From NCBI GenBank assembly GCA_947502635.1, contig CANNAN010000010.1, positions 1-64,000 of the forward strand: a DNA stretch of 64,000 nt, in the 5' to 3' direction. The translations under genes were made by a program, and so were the position numbers. Shown piece after piece: positions 25,921 through 35,654 of the stretch. Numbering within the stretch: position 1 is the first letter of the stretch; every line of letters begins with the position of its first letter. Origin of the DNA: an uncultured Flavobacteriaceae bacterium (GTDB lineage Bacteria; Bacteroidota; Bacteroidia; Flavobacteriales; Flavobacteriaceae). The notes under the pieces were generated by a model that saw only the letters and a list, made by a program, of their open reading frames with translations, did not search any database and was not told the origin of the DNA.

Positions 25921-26009
25921 CTAATTCTTCAATTAAAATTTGGTTCGACATTTTTTCTGTACGCTCTACTAGAGAAATCAAGCCTTTCAAGAAATTGAAG
26001 GGCTTTTTT
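25921..26009 (+). ncRNA. Putative small RNA, repeat copy 2
   Basis: The best preserved copy. The core starting at 25942 is identical to copy 1 and is followed by GCTCTACTAG. It ends in a strong intrinsic terminator: an 11-bp stem AAGCCTTTCAA / TTGAAGGGCTT with a GAAA loop, then six T (26004-26009). A possible promoter lies upstream (TTTG, 18 nt, TAAATTTT, ending near 25919). The nearest genes are a pseudogene fragment upstream and an unrelated gene 100 nt downstream, so it is not simply a gene's 3' untranslated region. Confidence 0.55.
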
Positions 26010-26108
26010 ATTTGTTATCTAAAAGATATCTAAAACAAATTGCCCAACTGATGAAAAATGCTATATTTATGTTTGTAATTTACCAAAGTAATAAATACGA
26101 TTAATAAG

Positions 26109-26840
26109 ATGAGTGAAGAAAATTTAAAGAAGATTAATGACGTGATCAGCTATTATTTTGATACAAATGCATCTGTTGATTGGATTCCAGTAAAGGCTAT
26201 TATGCCGGCTCTGATTGAAGCAGGTCTATTTACAAAAGACATAAAAAAGGGATTGCCAATACGTAAAGTGCTTCGAAAGTTAGATGCAGCATCTACTTTA
26301 GCCAAAATACCAAGGGTACACGCAGAAAGAAGGTCTGATAGTGTTTATTGGTATTTTGTAAGAGCAGGGAAGCGCTATACTCCAAAAGAGGTTATAAGTT
26401 CTATTTCAAAAAAGGAACAGAATATCCTTAATGTTCAAAATAGTGATGAGTTTTATTTGGTGAATTTATGTGACGAATTATTAGAGCAAAAAGCCTCTCG
26501 TAAACATACATTTGATACCTTAGTAGGTAATCTACACAAACGAGGGAAAGGAAGAACTAAACTTCCTTTGGATGCCTATTATGGAGACTTGAAATTGGTT
26601 ATTGAGTTTTCTAGAGAAGATGAGGTTTTTGAAGAATTAGACAGTAAACAACAAGCTCGTATGATTCAAATACAGCGTTATAACCAACTTAAAAAGAAGG
26701 CTATTCTAAATAAAGAATTGCGATTAATGGAAATTAAATATGCTTCTTTTGAATGTGATGAAACAAATAAATTGATTCGAAATGCGGAGAATGACAAATT
26801 GGTATTAAGAGATATGTTAAAAGACTTTTTAAAGAACTAA
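26109..26840 (+). CDS. Putative PD-(D/E)XK-type nuclease, uncharacterised
   Basis: A 243-residue protein of unknown role. The N-terminal half (about 1-95) looks like a DNA-binding or adaptor region. The C-terminal half has HTFDTLVGNLHKRGKGRTKL, then PLDAYYGDLKLVIEFSREDE, in which D-A-Y-Y...LVIEF resembles the D...E-x-K core of restriction-endonuclease-like folds (LDAYYPxLNLVIEF is typical of such families), followed by basic helices. It is intact, whereas both flanks contain broken genes. The nuclease assignment is tentative because the catalytic Lys after IEF is not clear; no modification gene is next to it. Confidence 0.5.
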   Translation: MSEENLKKINDVISYYFDTNASVDWIPVKAIMPALIEAGLFTKDIKKGLPIRKVLRKLDAASTLAKIPRVHAERRSDSVYWYFVRAGKRYTPKEVISSISKKEQNILNVQNSDEFYLVNLCDELLEQKASRKHTFDTLVGNLHKRGKGRTKLPLDAYYGDLKLVIEFSREDEVFEELDSKQQARMIQIQRYNQLKKKAILNKELRLMEIKYASFECDETNKLIRNAENDKLVLRDMLKDFLKN

Positions 26841-26940
26841 GAATCTCGCATTTCAATTGTCTGTTTTTTTTGATATCGTATTTTTTTTAGATAAAGAAAA
26901 GATCGTAAAACCATATCTGTTATTTTTACTTGGAATATGA

Positions 26941-27110
26941 GCCTGCCCCTCTGGTGGAGATATGATGAAAATTATGAATGAAGCCTATAACGTTCTTAAA
27001 GATTCTGAAGGTTAAACTAAAGAGCAACAAACTGATTATGGAGATACATTGAATGATGCACTAAACAGTATCATAAGCCTTTCAATACAATGTTTTGGAA
27101 TATCCGTGTA
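26941..27110 (+). pseudogene. Relic of a J-domain protein
   Basis: The frame reads CPSGGDMMKIMNEAYNVLKD, then a stop at 27013-27015, and resumes TKEQQTDYGDTLNDALNSII. The order 'P..GGD...mk.iNeAYevLkd' followed by 'yGd.LndALnaii' is that of small J-domain proteins. The N-terminal helix and HPD motif are gone and a stop interrupts it. The rest of 26841-27298 shows nothing else. Confidence 0.35.
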
Positions 27111-27298
27111 TCATTATAATTTAAAAGCTTATAGAATTCACTAGGGTTTTTAGCGATTTTCAATAATTTTTAATGCCCTTCTTTATCTCTGGAAACCCAC
27201 AAACCTACTTCCTATATAAAAATGAGATACGCTATAAAAAGGAAGTAATCCCAAAGTTCAAAATGTGTCGTTATATTTACTATTGTTTCGATCTTTAA

Positions 27299-29596
27299 CT
27301 ATTCTTTTAGAAGTTCAAATGTTTCATGAAGGGTTGTTCTGGAATCACCTCCAATAAAGACATTAAAATCTCCAGGTTCTGCTTCCCATTTTTTGTTTGC
27401 GGTATAAAATTGAAGCAGTTCTGTATTTATAGAAAAACTAACTTTTTTGGTTTCACCTGGTTTTAAAGAAACCATTTTAAACCCTTTTAATTCTTTTATA
27501 GGCCTTGTACGACTTGCTACCAAATCTCTAATATAAAGTTGAACAACTTCTTTACCAATACGCTTTCCAGTATTTGTGATTTCTACAGATGCGAATAAGG
27601 GTTCGTTATTTTTAATCGCCTTTTTGTTTAATTGTAAATTAGTGTAATCGAAAGAGGTGTAGCTTAATCCATATCCAAAAGGATATAAAGCATTGTTAGG
27701 AGTGTCTGAGTGATGCGAATACGTAACATGTTGACTGCTATAAGGCCTCCCTGTATTTTTCTTATTGTAATATAATGGTTCTTGCCCAACGGATCTTGGG
27801 AAAGATACGGGTAATTTACCAGATGGGTTATAGTCTCCAAACAACACATCAGCAATAGCGTTACCAGATTGAGACCCAAGTTGCCAAACTTCTAAAATTC
27901 CTGGGATATTTTTGTCTGCCCAGTTTATTTCCATAGGACGGCCGTTCATTAGCACCAAAACAATATTTTTATTGACTTTATAAATAGTTTGTAGTAATTC
28001 TTGCTGAACACCTGCCAGACCAACATTGGCTTGACTACGACCTTCTCCAGACTGAAAGGCATCTTCTCCTAAAACCAGGACAACAACATCTGCTGTTTTT
28101 GCTACTTTAACAGCTTTTGTAAATCCTGATTTATCTGTTTTATTAATTTTTAAGGGAACCAGAAATGAACGTTCTCCTACACCTAAATCAGCTCCTTTTT
28201 CATAATCTATCTTTGTGGTTTTTGATACGGCATTTTGAATCCCTTCGTACACGGAAACTGCAGAGTTTGAAACTCCCTGAGCCCTCCAGTTACCTATTGG
28301 TGTGTCTTTATCATCAGCTAAAGATCCTATAACGGCAATACGTTTTGTGTTTTTATCAAGGGGTAAGATATTGTTCTGATTCTTTAATAATACAATTGAT
28401 TTTTTTGCAACATCCCTCGAGATATTTTGATTCTCAATAGTAAAAACTTCGTTCTTTTCTCTTTCAGAATTGCAATATTTATAAGGGTCGTCGAAAAGAC
28501 CTAATCTGAATTTTAATCTTAAAACACGCCTAACGGATTCATCAATTACGCTTATATCTATTTTGTTTTCTTTTATAAGTTCTTCTAAAGCTACCTCATA
28601 GGCACGTCCTTCCATATCCATATCGCAACCAGCTATTACAGCAATTTGTGCTGCTTGCTTTTTATTTTTAGCATAACCATGTGTAATCATTTCTGGTATG
28701 GATCCCCAGTCTGAAACCATAAAACCATCCCAATTCCAATCACCTTTTAGTATATCCTGCTGTAAATTTCTATTCCCTGTAGATGGTACACCATCTATTT
28801 CATTAAATGCATTCATAAAGGTTGCAACACCAGCATTGGCAGCAGCTTTAAATGGCGGTAAAATAACATTGTGTAATTCTGATTCTCCTATGTTTACTGT
28901 ATTGTAATCTTTTCCCGCTTCTGCAAAACCATAACCAGCAAAGTGCTTGGCACAGGCTGCAATTGTGTGTTCTTTAGATAAATCATCGCCCTGAAATCCT
29001 TTTACTCTTGCTTCTGCAATTCTACTTCCTAAAAAGGGGTCTTCACCAGCGCCTTCCATGATTCGACCCCAACGTGCATCTCTGGAGACATCAATCATAG
29101 GGGCAAATGTCCAGTGTTGTCCTGATGCTGAAGCTTCTTGTGCCGCTATTTTAGCACTTTTTTTAATGGCTTCTAAATCCCAGCTAGCACTTTCTCCTAG
29201 GGGAACTGGAAATATGGTTTTATAGCCATGAATGACATCATAACCAAAGATCAATGGAATTTTTAAGCGTGAGTTTTCCATGACAATACGTTGTGCTTCT
29301 CTGGTTGCTTCAACAGTTAAAACATTTAGCATGGATCCTACTTCTCCATTTTTTAGCTTTTCCAGTTTTGTTTTATTATCAATGTCTGAAGGCGTACCAG
29401 TAATTTCCCAACTTCCAGCGTATTGATTCATTTGTCCAATTTTTTCTTTAATATTCATTAAAGCCAATACGGAATCTACTTTGAACTCAATAATGTCTTT
29501 TTTTGTAGGTTTATGTAATTTCTTATCACAAGACGTTATGTTTACAGAAAGCGAAATGATTACTAAAGTAATAATCGCATTTAAACGATTTTTCAT
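27299..29596 (-). CDS. GH3 beta-glucosidase (BglX-like), lipoprotein
   Basis: A 765-residue glycoside hydrolase family 3 enzyme. An SPII signal (ISLSVNITSCDK) would anchor it, probably in the periplasm. The (beta/alpha)8 domain contains WTFAPMIDVSRDARWGRIME and GFMVSDWGSIPEM, the latter with the nucleophile Asp. The alpha/beta sandwich follows (VLVLGEDAFQSGEGRSQANV). A C-terminal fibronectin-III-like domain is present (ITNTGKRIGKEVVQLYIRDL). It is the last gene of the locus and would hydrolyse short beta-glucan oligosaccharides to glucose after GH16/GH30/GH5 action. Confidence 0.93.
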   Translation of the reverse strand: MKNRLNAIITLVIISLSVNITSCDKKLHKPTKKDIIEFKVDSVLALMNIKEKIGQMNQYAGSWEITGTPSDIDNKTKLEKLKNGEVGSMLNVLTVEATREAQRIVMENSRLKIPLIFGYDVIHGYKTIFPVPLGESASWDLEAIKKSAKIAAQEASASGQHWTFAPMIDVSRDARWGRIMEGAGEDPFLGSRIAEARVKGFQGDDLSKEHTIAACAKHFAGYGFAEAGKDYNTVNIGESELHNVILPPFKAAANAGVATFMNAFNEIDGVPSTGNRNLQQDILKGDWNWDGFMVSDWGSIPEMITHGYAKNKKQAAQIAVIAGCDMDMEGRAYEVALEELIKENKIDISVIDESVRRVLRLKFRLGLFDDPYKYCNSEREKNEVFTIENQNISRDVAKKSIVLLKNQNNILPLDKNTKRIAVIGSLADDKDTPIGNWRAQGVSNSAVSVYEGIQNAVSKTTKIDYEKGADLGVGERSFLVPLKINKTDKSGFTKAVKVAKTADVVVLVLGEDAFQSGEGRSQANVGLAGVQQELLQTIYKVNKNIVLVLMNGRPMEINWADKNIPGILEVWQLGSQSGNAIADVLFGDYNPSGKLPVSFPRSVGQEPLYYNKKNTGRPYSSQHVTYSHHSDTPNNALYPFGYGLSYTSFDYTNLQLNKKAIKNNEPLFASVEITNTGKRIGKEVVQLYIRDLVASRTRPIKELKGFKMVSLKPGETKKVSFSINTELLQFYTANKKWEAEPGDFNVFIGGDSRTTLHETFELLKE

Positions 29597-29644
29597 AGGA
29601 TGTTTTTTTAATTGTATTAAATTATATGGTCCTTTAGCTTGTAT

Positions 29645-30721
29645 TTACTGATAAACACGTACGTAATCTATCTCCATTATCGATGTATCGAAATCTGGGC
29701 TTATCTCTCCACCCAAAGCACCTCCCATAGCAACATTAAGAATAATAAACTGATCTCTGTAATAAGGCCAGGTTGCATCATTTTTTATTTCTGGATTGTA
29801 TGTATAATATTCCTGTTCATCTAACATGAAAACAATACTATCTGCTGTCCAAATCATCGAGTACAGATGAAACTCTGTTGTTTCATTTTGAATAGAAATC
29901 CCTTTATGATTTACGGTATTCCCAGAACTAGATGTGGTGTGTAAAGCACTTTGTATTCTGCCAGGTGTATTTCCTGTGTATTCCATAATATCAATTTCTC
30001 CACATGCTGGCCATCCAACAGATCCAATATTGGCACCAAGTAGCCATATGGCAGGCCATACACCACCTCCAGCTGGTAATTTAGCTCTAACATCTATTCT
30101 GCCATATGTAAAGTCAAACTTATTTGCAGTAAGCATTCTTGCTGAGGTGTAACCAAACCCCGAGAAATCTTCTTTTTTGGTAATGATTTTTAAGAGACCG
30201 TTTTCTACTATTACATTTTCGGGTCTGTCTGTATAGTATTGAGACTCACCATTACCCCAACCATTGTCGCCATTACCAATATTGTAACCCCATTTAGAAG
30301 GGTCTGGAGTGCCATTTTGGTCAAATTCGTCTTGCCATATCAGCTCTAATCCATTATTAACATATACCTTTATATTGTAGGTTGTACTAATAAATCCATT
30401 GGAATTATAAGCAGACACTATAATTTGATACTCATTCGTCCCATTTTTAGTGAATGTATAGCTGAAAACATTTTTCGTTAAATCGAGGACTTCATTATTA
30501 ATAAGCACTTTATATGATGTTGCATTTGTAGCTGTAATATTAAAATCTACGACACCATTCCCATCACCATTTGGGTTGTTGATATCCGTTCCTATAATTT
30601 CGCCAGTTATAGAAAGGTTTGAAGGTTTTGAATTATCTATTTCGCTACTCTCATCACTATTACTACATGCTATAAATGTTAGTAATAACATTATTAAAAA
30701 TTTAAAGCTAATCTTATTCAA
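29645..30721 (-). CDS. GH16 endo-beta-1,3-glucanase (laminarinase-like), lipoprotein
   Basis: A 358-residue lipoprotein (LLTFIACSNSD). After a PKD/Ig-like domain (about 35-125) comes the GH16 catalytic domain, starting LELIWQDEFDQNGTPDPSKW. The catalytic ExDxxE motif is in CGEIDIMEYTG (nucleophile and acid/base Glu), and GGVWPAIWLLG precedes it. The pattern is of the laminarinase subgroup. It is expected at the cell surface, cutting beta-1,3-glucan into fragments for SusCD import. It lies 12 nt after GH5 and 48 nt before GH3 in the same transcript. Confidence 0.92.
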   Translation of the reverse strand: MNKISFKFLIMLLLTFIACSNSDESSEIDNSKPSNLSITGEIIGTDINNPNGDGNGVVDFNITATNATSYKVLINNEVLDLTKNVFSYTFTKNGTNEYQIIVSAYNSNGFISTTYNIKVYVNNGLELIWQDEFDQNGTPDPSKWGYNIGNGDNGWGNGESQYYTDRPENVIVENGLLKIITKKEDFSGFGYTSARMLTANKFDFTYGRIDVRAKLPAGGGVWPAIWLLGANIGSVGWPACGEIDIMEYTGNTPGRIQSALHTTSSSGNTVNHKGISIQNETTEFHLYSMIWTADSIVFMLDEQEYYTYNPEIKNDATWPYYRDQFIILNVAMGGALGGEISPDFDTSIMEIDYVRVYQ

Positions 30722-30733
30722 AATATTAAGTAT

Positions 30734-32494
30734 TTAATTATTATTAATCAGTTCAAGATAGTTTAGAACAAAGCCCCCTTTATTAAAAACTACTTTTATT
30801 TTATTCTCTCCTTTATCCAGTTTAAACTTTGATATTGTCATTGTTTTATAATTAATAGTATCTGTATGAGTTATAGGGAGTATAATTTCTTCTGATATAT
30901 GACCTTTTCCATTTTCTAAATGAAGGTTTCCTGCTAATTCATTGCTGGAATACCGAATTAACACATCGTAAAAACCTTCATTTTTGGCTGTTAAAGTGTA
31001 TTGTAACCACTCGTTATCTTTAATATCGAAGACCTCATAGCCATTTGTTTTTTCATCAGAACAAACTTGTATATCAACACCATCATTACGCATTACTTTT
31101 CCTTTATTCCATTCACCATGAATTCCTGTGTCAATTCTGTAGTTAACAAAATCTTTATCGGCATATGCATAGCCATTGCTTCCTAAATCATATTCAGATG
31201 CGTAGATAAGCCCAGGAACAATATGTTTTTTATAGGCTTTCGTCTCATTGGTGTTTACTTGCCTGAACATGGCATCAATAACATCAGGTTTTACTGTTAC
31301 ATGTTCCATTTTGTAATTTTCTGCCAGTTGCATCAAAGCTGATTTTGCAAAATTTTCGGTTGGTTTTTCTCCGCCATCTTTCCAATATTGTCGTATCGTT
31401 TCAAATCCAGGATTTTTAGTAACTGAGGAAACACCTGCGATATTCTCTATCTTTTTCATAGGCCAAAATGCCCAACCAATGTTATTTGATTCCATTAATG
31501 TCAATGCATCTTTAAACCACACATTTGAGTTTTCGCCACTTTCACCAAGCCAGATAGGAATATTATATTGTTTACGGTAGTCTAATACTTTTTGTATAGA
31601 TTCGGTTGTGTTATAATTCCAATACTTATGAAAACTTAATACCATGTTGTTATCCCAAACTGGCAAAATACCTTCATAGTTATTACCCCAGCAATTACCT
31701 TCTATCATAATAATATGATTTTTGTCTATGGCTCTAATAGCTTTAGTAACATCGACCATTAGCTTGCGTAATGGTGCATTAGAGGTTTCATCACATCCAT
31801 TTTTATTAGTTCCAGTAAAGTTCCAATTTGGTTCGTTTATAATATCGTATCCTCCAATCCAGGGATGATCTTTATATCGTGCTGCTAATTTTTTCCATAA
31901 AGCAACCATCTTTTTTCGATTTTCTTCACTTTCCCAAAGAGAAGGTTTAATGTCATCATAGTCAGAAATATTGGCATCTTTCCCTTGGCCTCCAGGGGCA
32001 GCATGTAAATCTAAAATGAGATACATTTCATTTTCAGAACACCATTTTAACAAGTCATCTGTCATTTTAAAACCTGTTTCTAACCATGTAATTTCATCAT
32101 CTTTTTCATTTTGTATAGCAGGTGTGTATAAATTATAGTGCATAGGTAATCTTACGGAATTAAAACCCCAAGATTTAAGAGAATCTATATCTCGTTTAGT
32201 AATTCCATTAGCCCGATATGCCTTATAAAAAGCTTCTGTATTTTCAGATCCAATTAAGTCTTTTATTTTTTGCTTGATAACATATTGTGGACCTGCAAAT
32301 TCTCCTGTTTGCATCATATAGCCTTCTTGTACCATCCATCCACCTAAACCTAACCCTCTAAGTAGCACATTTTGGCCATTTTTATCAACAATTTTTTGTC
32401 CTTCTGTGTGTAAAAAACCTTCATTTTCAGCACATGAAAATAGCATTAAAAGTGAGAGCAATATAATGCTATTCATCCATTTAAATTTATCCAT
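30734..32494 (-). CDS. GH5 glucanase with C-terminal CBM6-like domain
   Basis: A 586-residue lipoprotein. The start at 32494 (MDKFKWMNSIILLSLLMLFS, then C) is chosen because it places the signal correctly and lies 2 nt after the upstream stop; a further-upstream start would overlap that gene. The GH5 barrel (about 25-400) has the acid/base in YDIINEPNW and the nucleophile in PIWLGESGENS. The C-terminal part (about 440-586) is a CBM6/35-like beta sandwich (NDNEWLQYTL-type pattern, here DIKDNEWLQYTLTAKNEGFY). Probably acts on beta-1,3- or beta-1,6-linked glucan; specificity is inferred from the locus. Confidence 0.85.
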   Translation of the reverse strand: MDKFKWMNSIILLSLLMLFSCAENEGFLHTEGQKIVDKNGQNVLLRGLGLGGWMVQEGYMMQTGEFAGPQYVIKQKIKDLIGSENTEAFYKAYRANGITKRDIDSLKSWGFNSVRLPMHYNLYTPAIQNEKDDEITWLETGFKMTDDLLKWCSENEMYLILDLHAAPGGQGKDANISDYDDIKPSLWESEENRKKMVALWKKLAARYKDHPWIGGYDIINEPNWNFTGTNKNGCDETSNAPLRKLMVDVTKAIRAIDKNHIIMIEGNCWGNNYEGILPVWDNNMVLSFHKYWNYNTTESIQKVLDYRKQYNIPIWLGESGENSNVWFKDALTLMESNNIGWAFWPMKKIENIAGVSSVTKNPGFETIRQYWKDGGEKPTENFAKSALMQLAENYKMEHVTVKPDVIDAMFRQVNTNETKAYKKHIVPGLIYASEYDLGSNGYAYADKDFVNYRIDTGIHGEWNKGKVMRNDGVDIQVCSDEKTNGYEVFDIKDNEWLQYTLTAKNEGFYDVLIRYSSNELAGNLHLENGKGHISEEIILPITHTDTINYKTMTISKFKLDKGENKIKVVFNKGGFVLNYLELINNN

Positions 32495-32496
32495 AA

Positions 32497-33963
32497 TTAC
32501 TCCCATATATAGGTTCCTACAGCACCAGCTTCTAAAGAGGATACAACCCATTTGTCTTTATATTTAATATTAAATATTTCATTTGAATCACCATCGTTTT
32601 CAACAACTAAAACTTTTTTGCCCTGGGGTGTTTTAAAAGCTACATTATGCAAATTTCCAATGGTGTTACTGTTTAATCTTATTGATCCTTGGGGCACAAA
32701 TTTAGAAGCGTGTGCTACTATGTAATAACCAACATTTCGTTCAAAACTTTCACTTGAGTTAACTGTTATTGCTCCTTTACAAACGGTGCAGCCACCGTTA
32801 GTATGTGGGCCAAAAGAACCATTGTTAGCAAGATTCCACTCTAAGGCTATTTTACTCCAGTTTCTCATGGAGCCTATAATTACATTTTTTAAATGCCATT
32901 TTAGGTCACCGCCAAAATCACCGTTTGAAGGCGTGTATTGTTCGGTAAAATAAATGTCTTTGTCTGGGAAAGCATTGTGTACTGTAGATAACGCACTTAT
33001 ATCGCCTGCATATAGGTGAAATGCAGATCCTGTCACAAAAGGATTTGCGGCTACATCATTTAATACCGCAATTGGATATTGTGGTTTATCGCAATTATGA
33101 TCATAAATAATAATTTTAGTCGTGATATTTGCTGTTTGAAATGCTGGTCCTAAATGGTTTTTTATGAAATCTGCCTGCTCTAGGGCTGTCATATGCATAC
33201 TAGGATTATTGCCATCATGTAAAGGTTCATTTTGTGGTGTTATGGCATCAATCATAATACCTTCATTTTCCATTCCTTGAATATATTTAACAAAATAATT
33301 GGCATAAGCTGCATAGTATTGTGTTTGTAAACTACCACCAATAAAGCTATCGTTATCTTTCATCCACACAGGAGCAGACCATGGAGATCCCATTATTTTT
33401 ATGTTGGGATTAATGGCTAATATTTCCTTTAAAAGAGCAATGACACCATCTTTATCGGGGTCTAGACTAAAATTAGTTACATCTAAATCTGTTTCACCAG
33501 GAGCTAAATCATTATAAGTAAAAGGCGTTGCATTTAAATCGGATGCCCCAACGCTAATTCTTAAATAGCTTATACCGATAGCATTTTCTGAAGTACCGAA
33601 TAACTCTTGTAATAATGCTTGTTTTTTTGAATTATTTAATTGGTTTATAACCTCAGCACTTCCTCCTGTTAAAGTAAACCCAAAACCATCAATGGTTTGA
33701 TACGTTTGAGACTCGGACACATCTATATTTGGAAATGTATTGGGTTTAGTTCCAAAACCTAATACTGTGGTTTGTTTCTTTAAAAGTATGCTCTGGTCTC
33801 CTTTAGTTAGCCAGAAATCGACATCATTAGTTATTTCAACTGGAGGCTCTGTCTTATCTGGCATTTCTTCTTCTTTATCATTTGGAGAAGAGCAGTTTAT
33901 AAATAGCATCGCTAAAAAAAATGGTAAAACTTGCATGGGGTTCTTTTTATAAAAAAAATTCAT
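32497..33963 (-). CDS. GH30 glucanase, lipoprotein (second copy)
   Basis: A 488-residue GH30 enzyme. The lipobox is LFINCSS; a start at 33936 is also possible. A glycine-rich TIDGFGFTLTGGSAEVINQL opens the barrel. The acid/base Glu is in AITPQNEPLHDG and the nucleophile in DIYFTEQYTPS. A C-terminal beta domain completes the family layout. GH30 enzymes in laminarin loci remove beta-1,6-linked glucose branches or cut beta-1,6-glucan. It is clearly a paralog, not a duplicate, of the neighbouring GH30, with low identity, so the two may cut different linkages. Confidence 0.9.
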   Translation of the reverse strand: MNFFYKKNPMQVLPFFLAMLFINCSSPNDKEEEMPDKTEPPVEITNDVDFWLTKGDQSILLKKQTTVLGFGTKPNTFPNIDVSESQTYQTIDGFGFTLTGGSAEVINQLNNSKKQALLQELFGTSENAIGISYLRISVGASDLNATPFTYNDLAPGETDLDVTNFSLDPDKDGVIALLKEILAINPNIKIMGSPWSAPVWMKDNDSFIGGSLQTQYYAAYANYFVKYIQGMENEGIMIDAITPQNEPLHDGNNPSMHMTALEQADFIKNHLGPAFQTANITTKIIIYDHNCDKPQYPIAVLNDVAANPFVTGSAFHLYAGDISALSTVHNAFPDKDIYFTEQYTPSNGDFGGDLKWHLKNVIIGSMRNWSKIALEWNLANNGSFGPHTNGGCTVCKGAITVNSSESFERNVGYYIVAHASKFVPQGSIRLNSNTIGNLHNVAFKTPQGKKVLVVENDGDSNEIFNIKYKDKWVVSSLEAGAVGTYIWE

Positions 33964-33982
33964 TAAAAAAGGTTTTTAAAAA

Positions 33983-35485
33983 TTAATACACCAAGCTTTG
34001 AATGGCATGGGCTGGAATTTCAACGATTGTTTTTTGAGTTCCTATAAACATGTTATAGGTTATTTTTTCATCACTTTTATTCATTACAACTGTAACCATT
34101 TTTCCAGTTGTATTCAAAAATGATGTACTTAAAAGTGTACTTCTGCTAACTGCTGTACTGACTCTTTTAGCTTCTGGGCGGATAAATTTTGAGAAATGGC
34201 CTATATAATAATACGACGGTGTGTAAATTAATTCGTTTACATTGGTATCTGCATGAATTGGTGCAAAACAAAAATTGCCTACATGGTTTGGACCTCCTAG
34301 TTGGTTTAATAAAATATTCCAATCGGTCCATCCAACAGTTCCGTTATTAAAGTCATTGATCATAGAGTTTCCATACCGTTCTGCATTCGGCCAATACTGG
34401 TATTTTTCTGCATCAAATCTTTCGTTACAACCTTCTGTGAATAATAATTTTTTATCAGGGTAGGCTTCATTAACTTTTCCAATATTTTCAAACATAGGAT
34501 CGCCTCCTGCCCAAGTTTCGTACCAATGAAATCCCATGCCCCAAACGTATTTTGCAGCTTCAGGGTCTGAATAAATAACATTTGCTCGTTCATTCATTAA
34601 ATCACGATTATGATCCCAAATCACAATATTTTTATCTCCTAAGCCTTCTTTTTCTAGTGTGGGACCTAAATAATTTTTTAAAAAGTCTCTTTCAGCTTCT
34701 GCTGTATAAATACAAGACTCCCATGTTTGAGTTGCCATCGGTTCATTTTGAATAGTTAGCCCCCAAATAGGCATTCCTTCTTGTTCGTAAGCTTTTATGA
34801 ATTTGGCATAATAATTAGCCCAAGCTTGAAAATATTTGGGTAATAATGTACCTCCTTTTAGCATACTTTTATTGCTTTTCATAAAGGCTGGTGGACTCCA
34901 GGGAGACACATAAAAAGGAGTATCCTTACCTGCTATAGCCAATGCTCTTTTTATCATGGGAATACGATATTGTCTGTCGTGGTCGATATTAAATGTTTTT
35001 AATTCTGCATCGCCTTCTTCAATATATGTATGGCTACCACTTCCAAAATCTGAACTATGAATTGAAGTTCTTAATAATGAATAACCAATACCTGTTTGAG
35101 AATCAAAGTAGGCCGATAATAATTCTTGTTGTTTGTCTGTATCTAATTTGGCAAATGTTTCGGCACTGGCATCGGTAATGGCACCACCTATACCCATAAA
35201 AGTTTGAAATGTTTTTTTAGGTTCAATAAAAATTGATATTTCTGTTTCTAAAGGTTGTTTGGCTTTAGAAAATGTTAAAATATTTGTAACAGTAAGCCTT
35301 AAATCTGTTTTACTTGCTGTAGTGTAAACGGTAATTTTTTTATTTGCTGTGGTGAATTCTGGACTAGTAATAGATTCAGACTCCAGGTTAGAAGGTATTT
35401 CTGAATTGCTTTTTTCTTCTTTTGATGAATTACATGCTACTGCAATTAAAAGCAAACAGGTAAGAAATAAATATTTTATATGCAT
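33983..35485 (-). CDS. GH30 glucanase, lipoprotein (first copy)
   Basis: A 500-residue GH30 enzyme with an SPII signal (LLLIAVACNSS). FMGIGGAITDASAETFAKL marks the start of the barrel; the acid/base Glu is in WGLTIQNEPMATQTWE and the nucleophile in KLLFTEGCNERFD. The C-terminal beta domain ends in ETPAHAIQSLVY-like sequence. The fold group resembles GH30 beta-1,6-glucanases and glucosylceramidases. It is the first enzyme gene after the SusCD-binding-protein block, separated by a 169-nt gap with a hairpin. Confidence 0.9.
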   Translation of the reverse strand: MHIKYLFLTCLLLIAVACNSSKEEKSNSEIPSNLESESITSPEFTTANKKITVYTTASKTDLRLTVTNILTFSKAKQPLETEISIFIEPKKTFQTFMGIGGAITDASAETFAKLDTDKQQELLSAYFDSQTGIGYSLLRTSIHSSDFGSGSHTYIEEGDAELKTFNIDHDRQYRIPMIKRALAIAGKDTPFYVSPWSPPAFMKSNKSMLKGGTLLPKYFQAWANYYAKFIKAYEQEGMPIWGLTIQNEPMATQTWESCIYTAEAERDFLKNYLGPTLEKEGLGDKNIVIWDHNRDLMNERANVIYSDPEAAKYVWGMGFHWYETWAGGDPMFENIGKVNEAYPDKKLLFTEGCNERFDAEKYQYWPNAERYGNSMINDFNNGTVGWTDWNILLNQLGGPNHVGNFCFAPIHADTNVNELIYTPSYYYIGHFSKFIRPEAKRVSTAVSRSTLLSTSFLNTTGKMVTVVMNKSDEKITYNMFIGTQKTIVEIPAHAIQSLVY

Positions 35486-35585
35486 CTTTTAATAATTATT
35501 CTATTTTAAAATTTAGAGTGATTTGATAATGAAAAATGATGATTTTAAGGCTGTTCTATCAACGATGTTAAGTAGGGTTAAAAGA

Positions 35586-35619
35586 TAATAGCCCATAAAC
35601 TTTATGTTACAGGCTATTA
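35586..35619 (-). terminator. Intercistronic hairpin between SusCD block and enzymes
   Basis: An 8-bp stem (TAATAGCC / GGCTATTA) with an 18-nt loop in the 169-nt gap after the surface glycan-binding protein gene. On the minus strand it is followed by ATCTTTT. It could partly terminate or protect the 5' part of the transcript, giving more SusCD than enzyme. The remaining gap shows nothing else. Confidence 0.4.
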
Positions 35620-35654
35620 ACCATTTCAAACTAAACAAACTAAACAAATTGCTA

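Noticed and set aside
32495-32551. N-terminal 19-residue extension of the GH5 protein
   Set aside because: It would overlap the upstream gene's coding end and spoil the lipoprotein signal; the internal ATG gives a normal signal and spacing.
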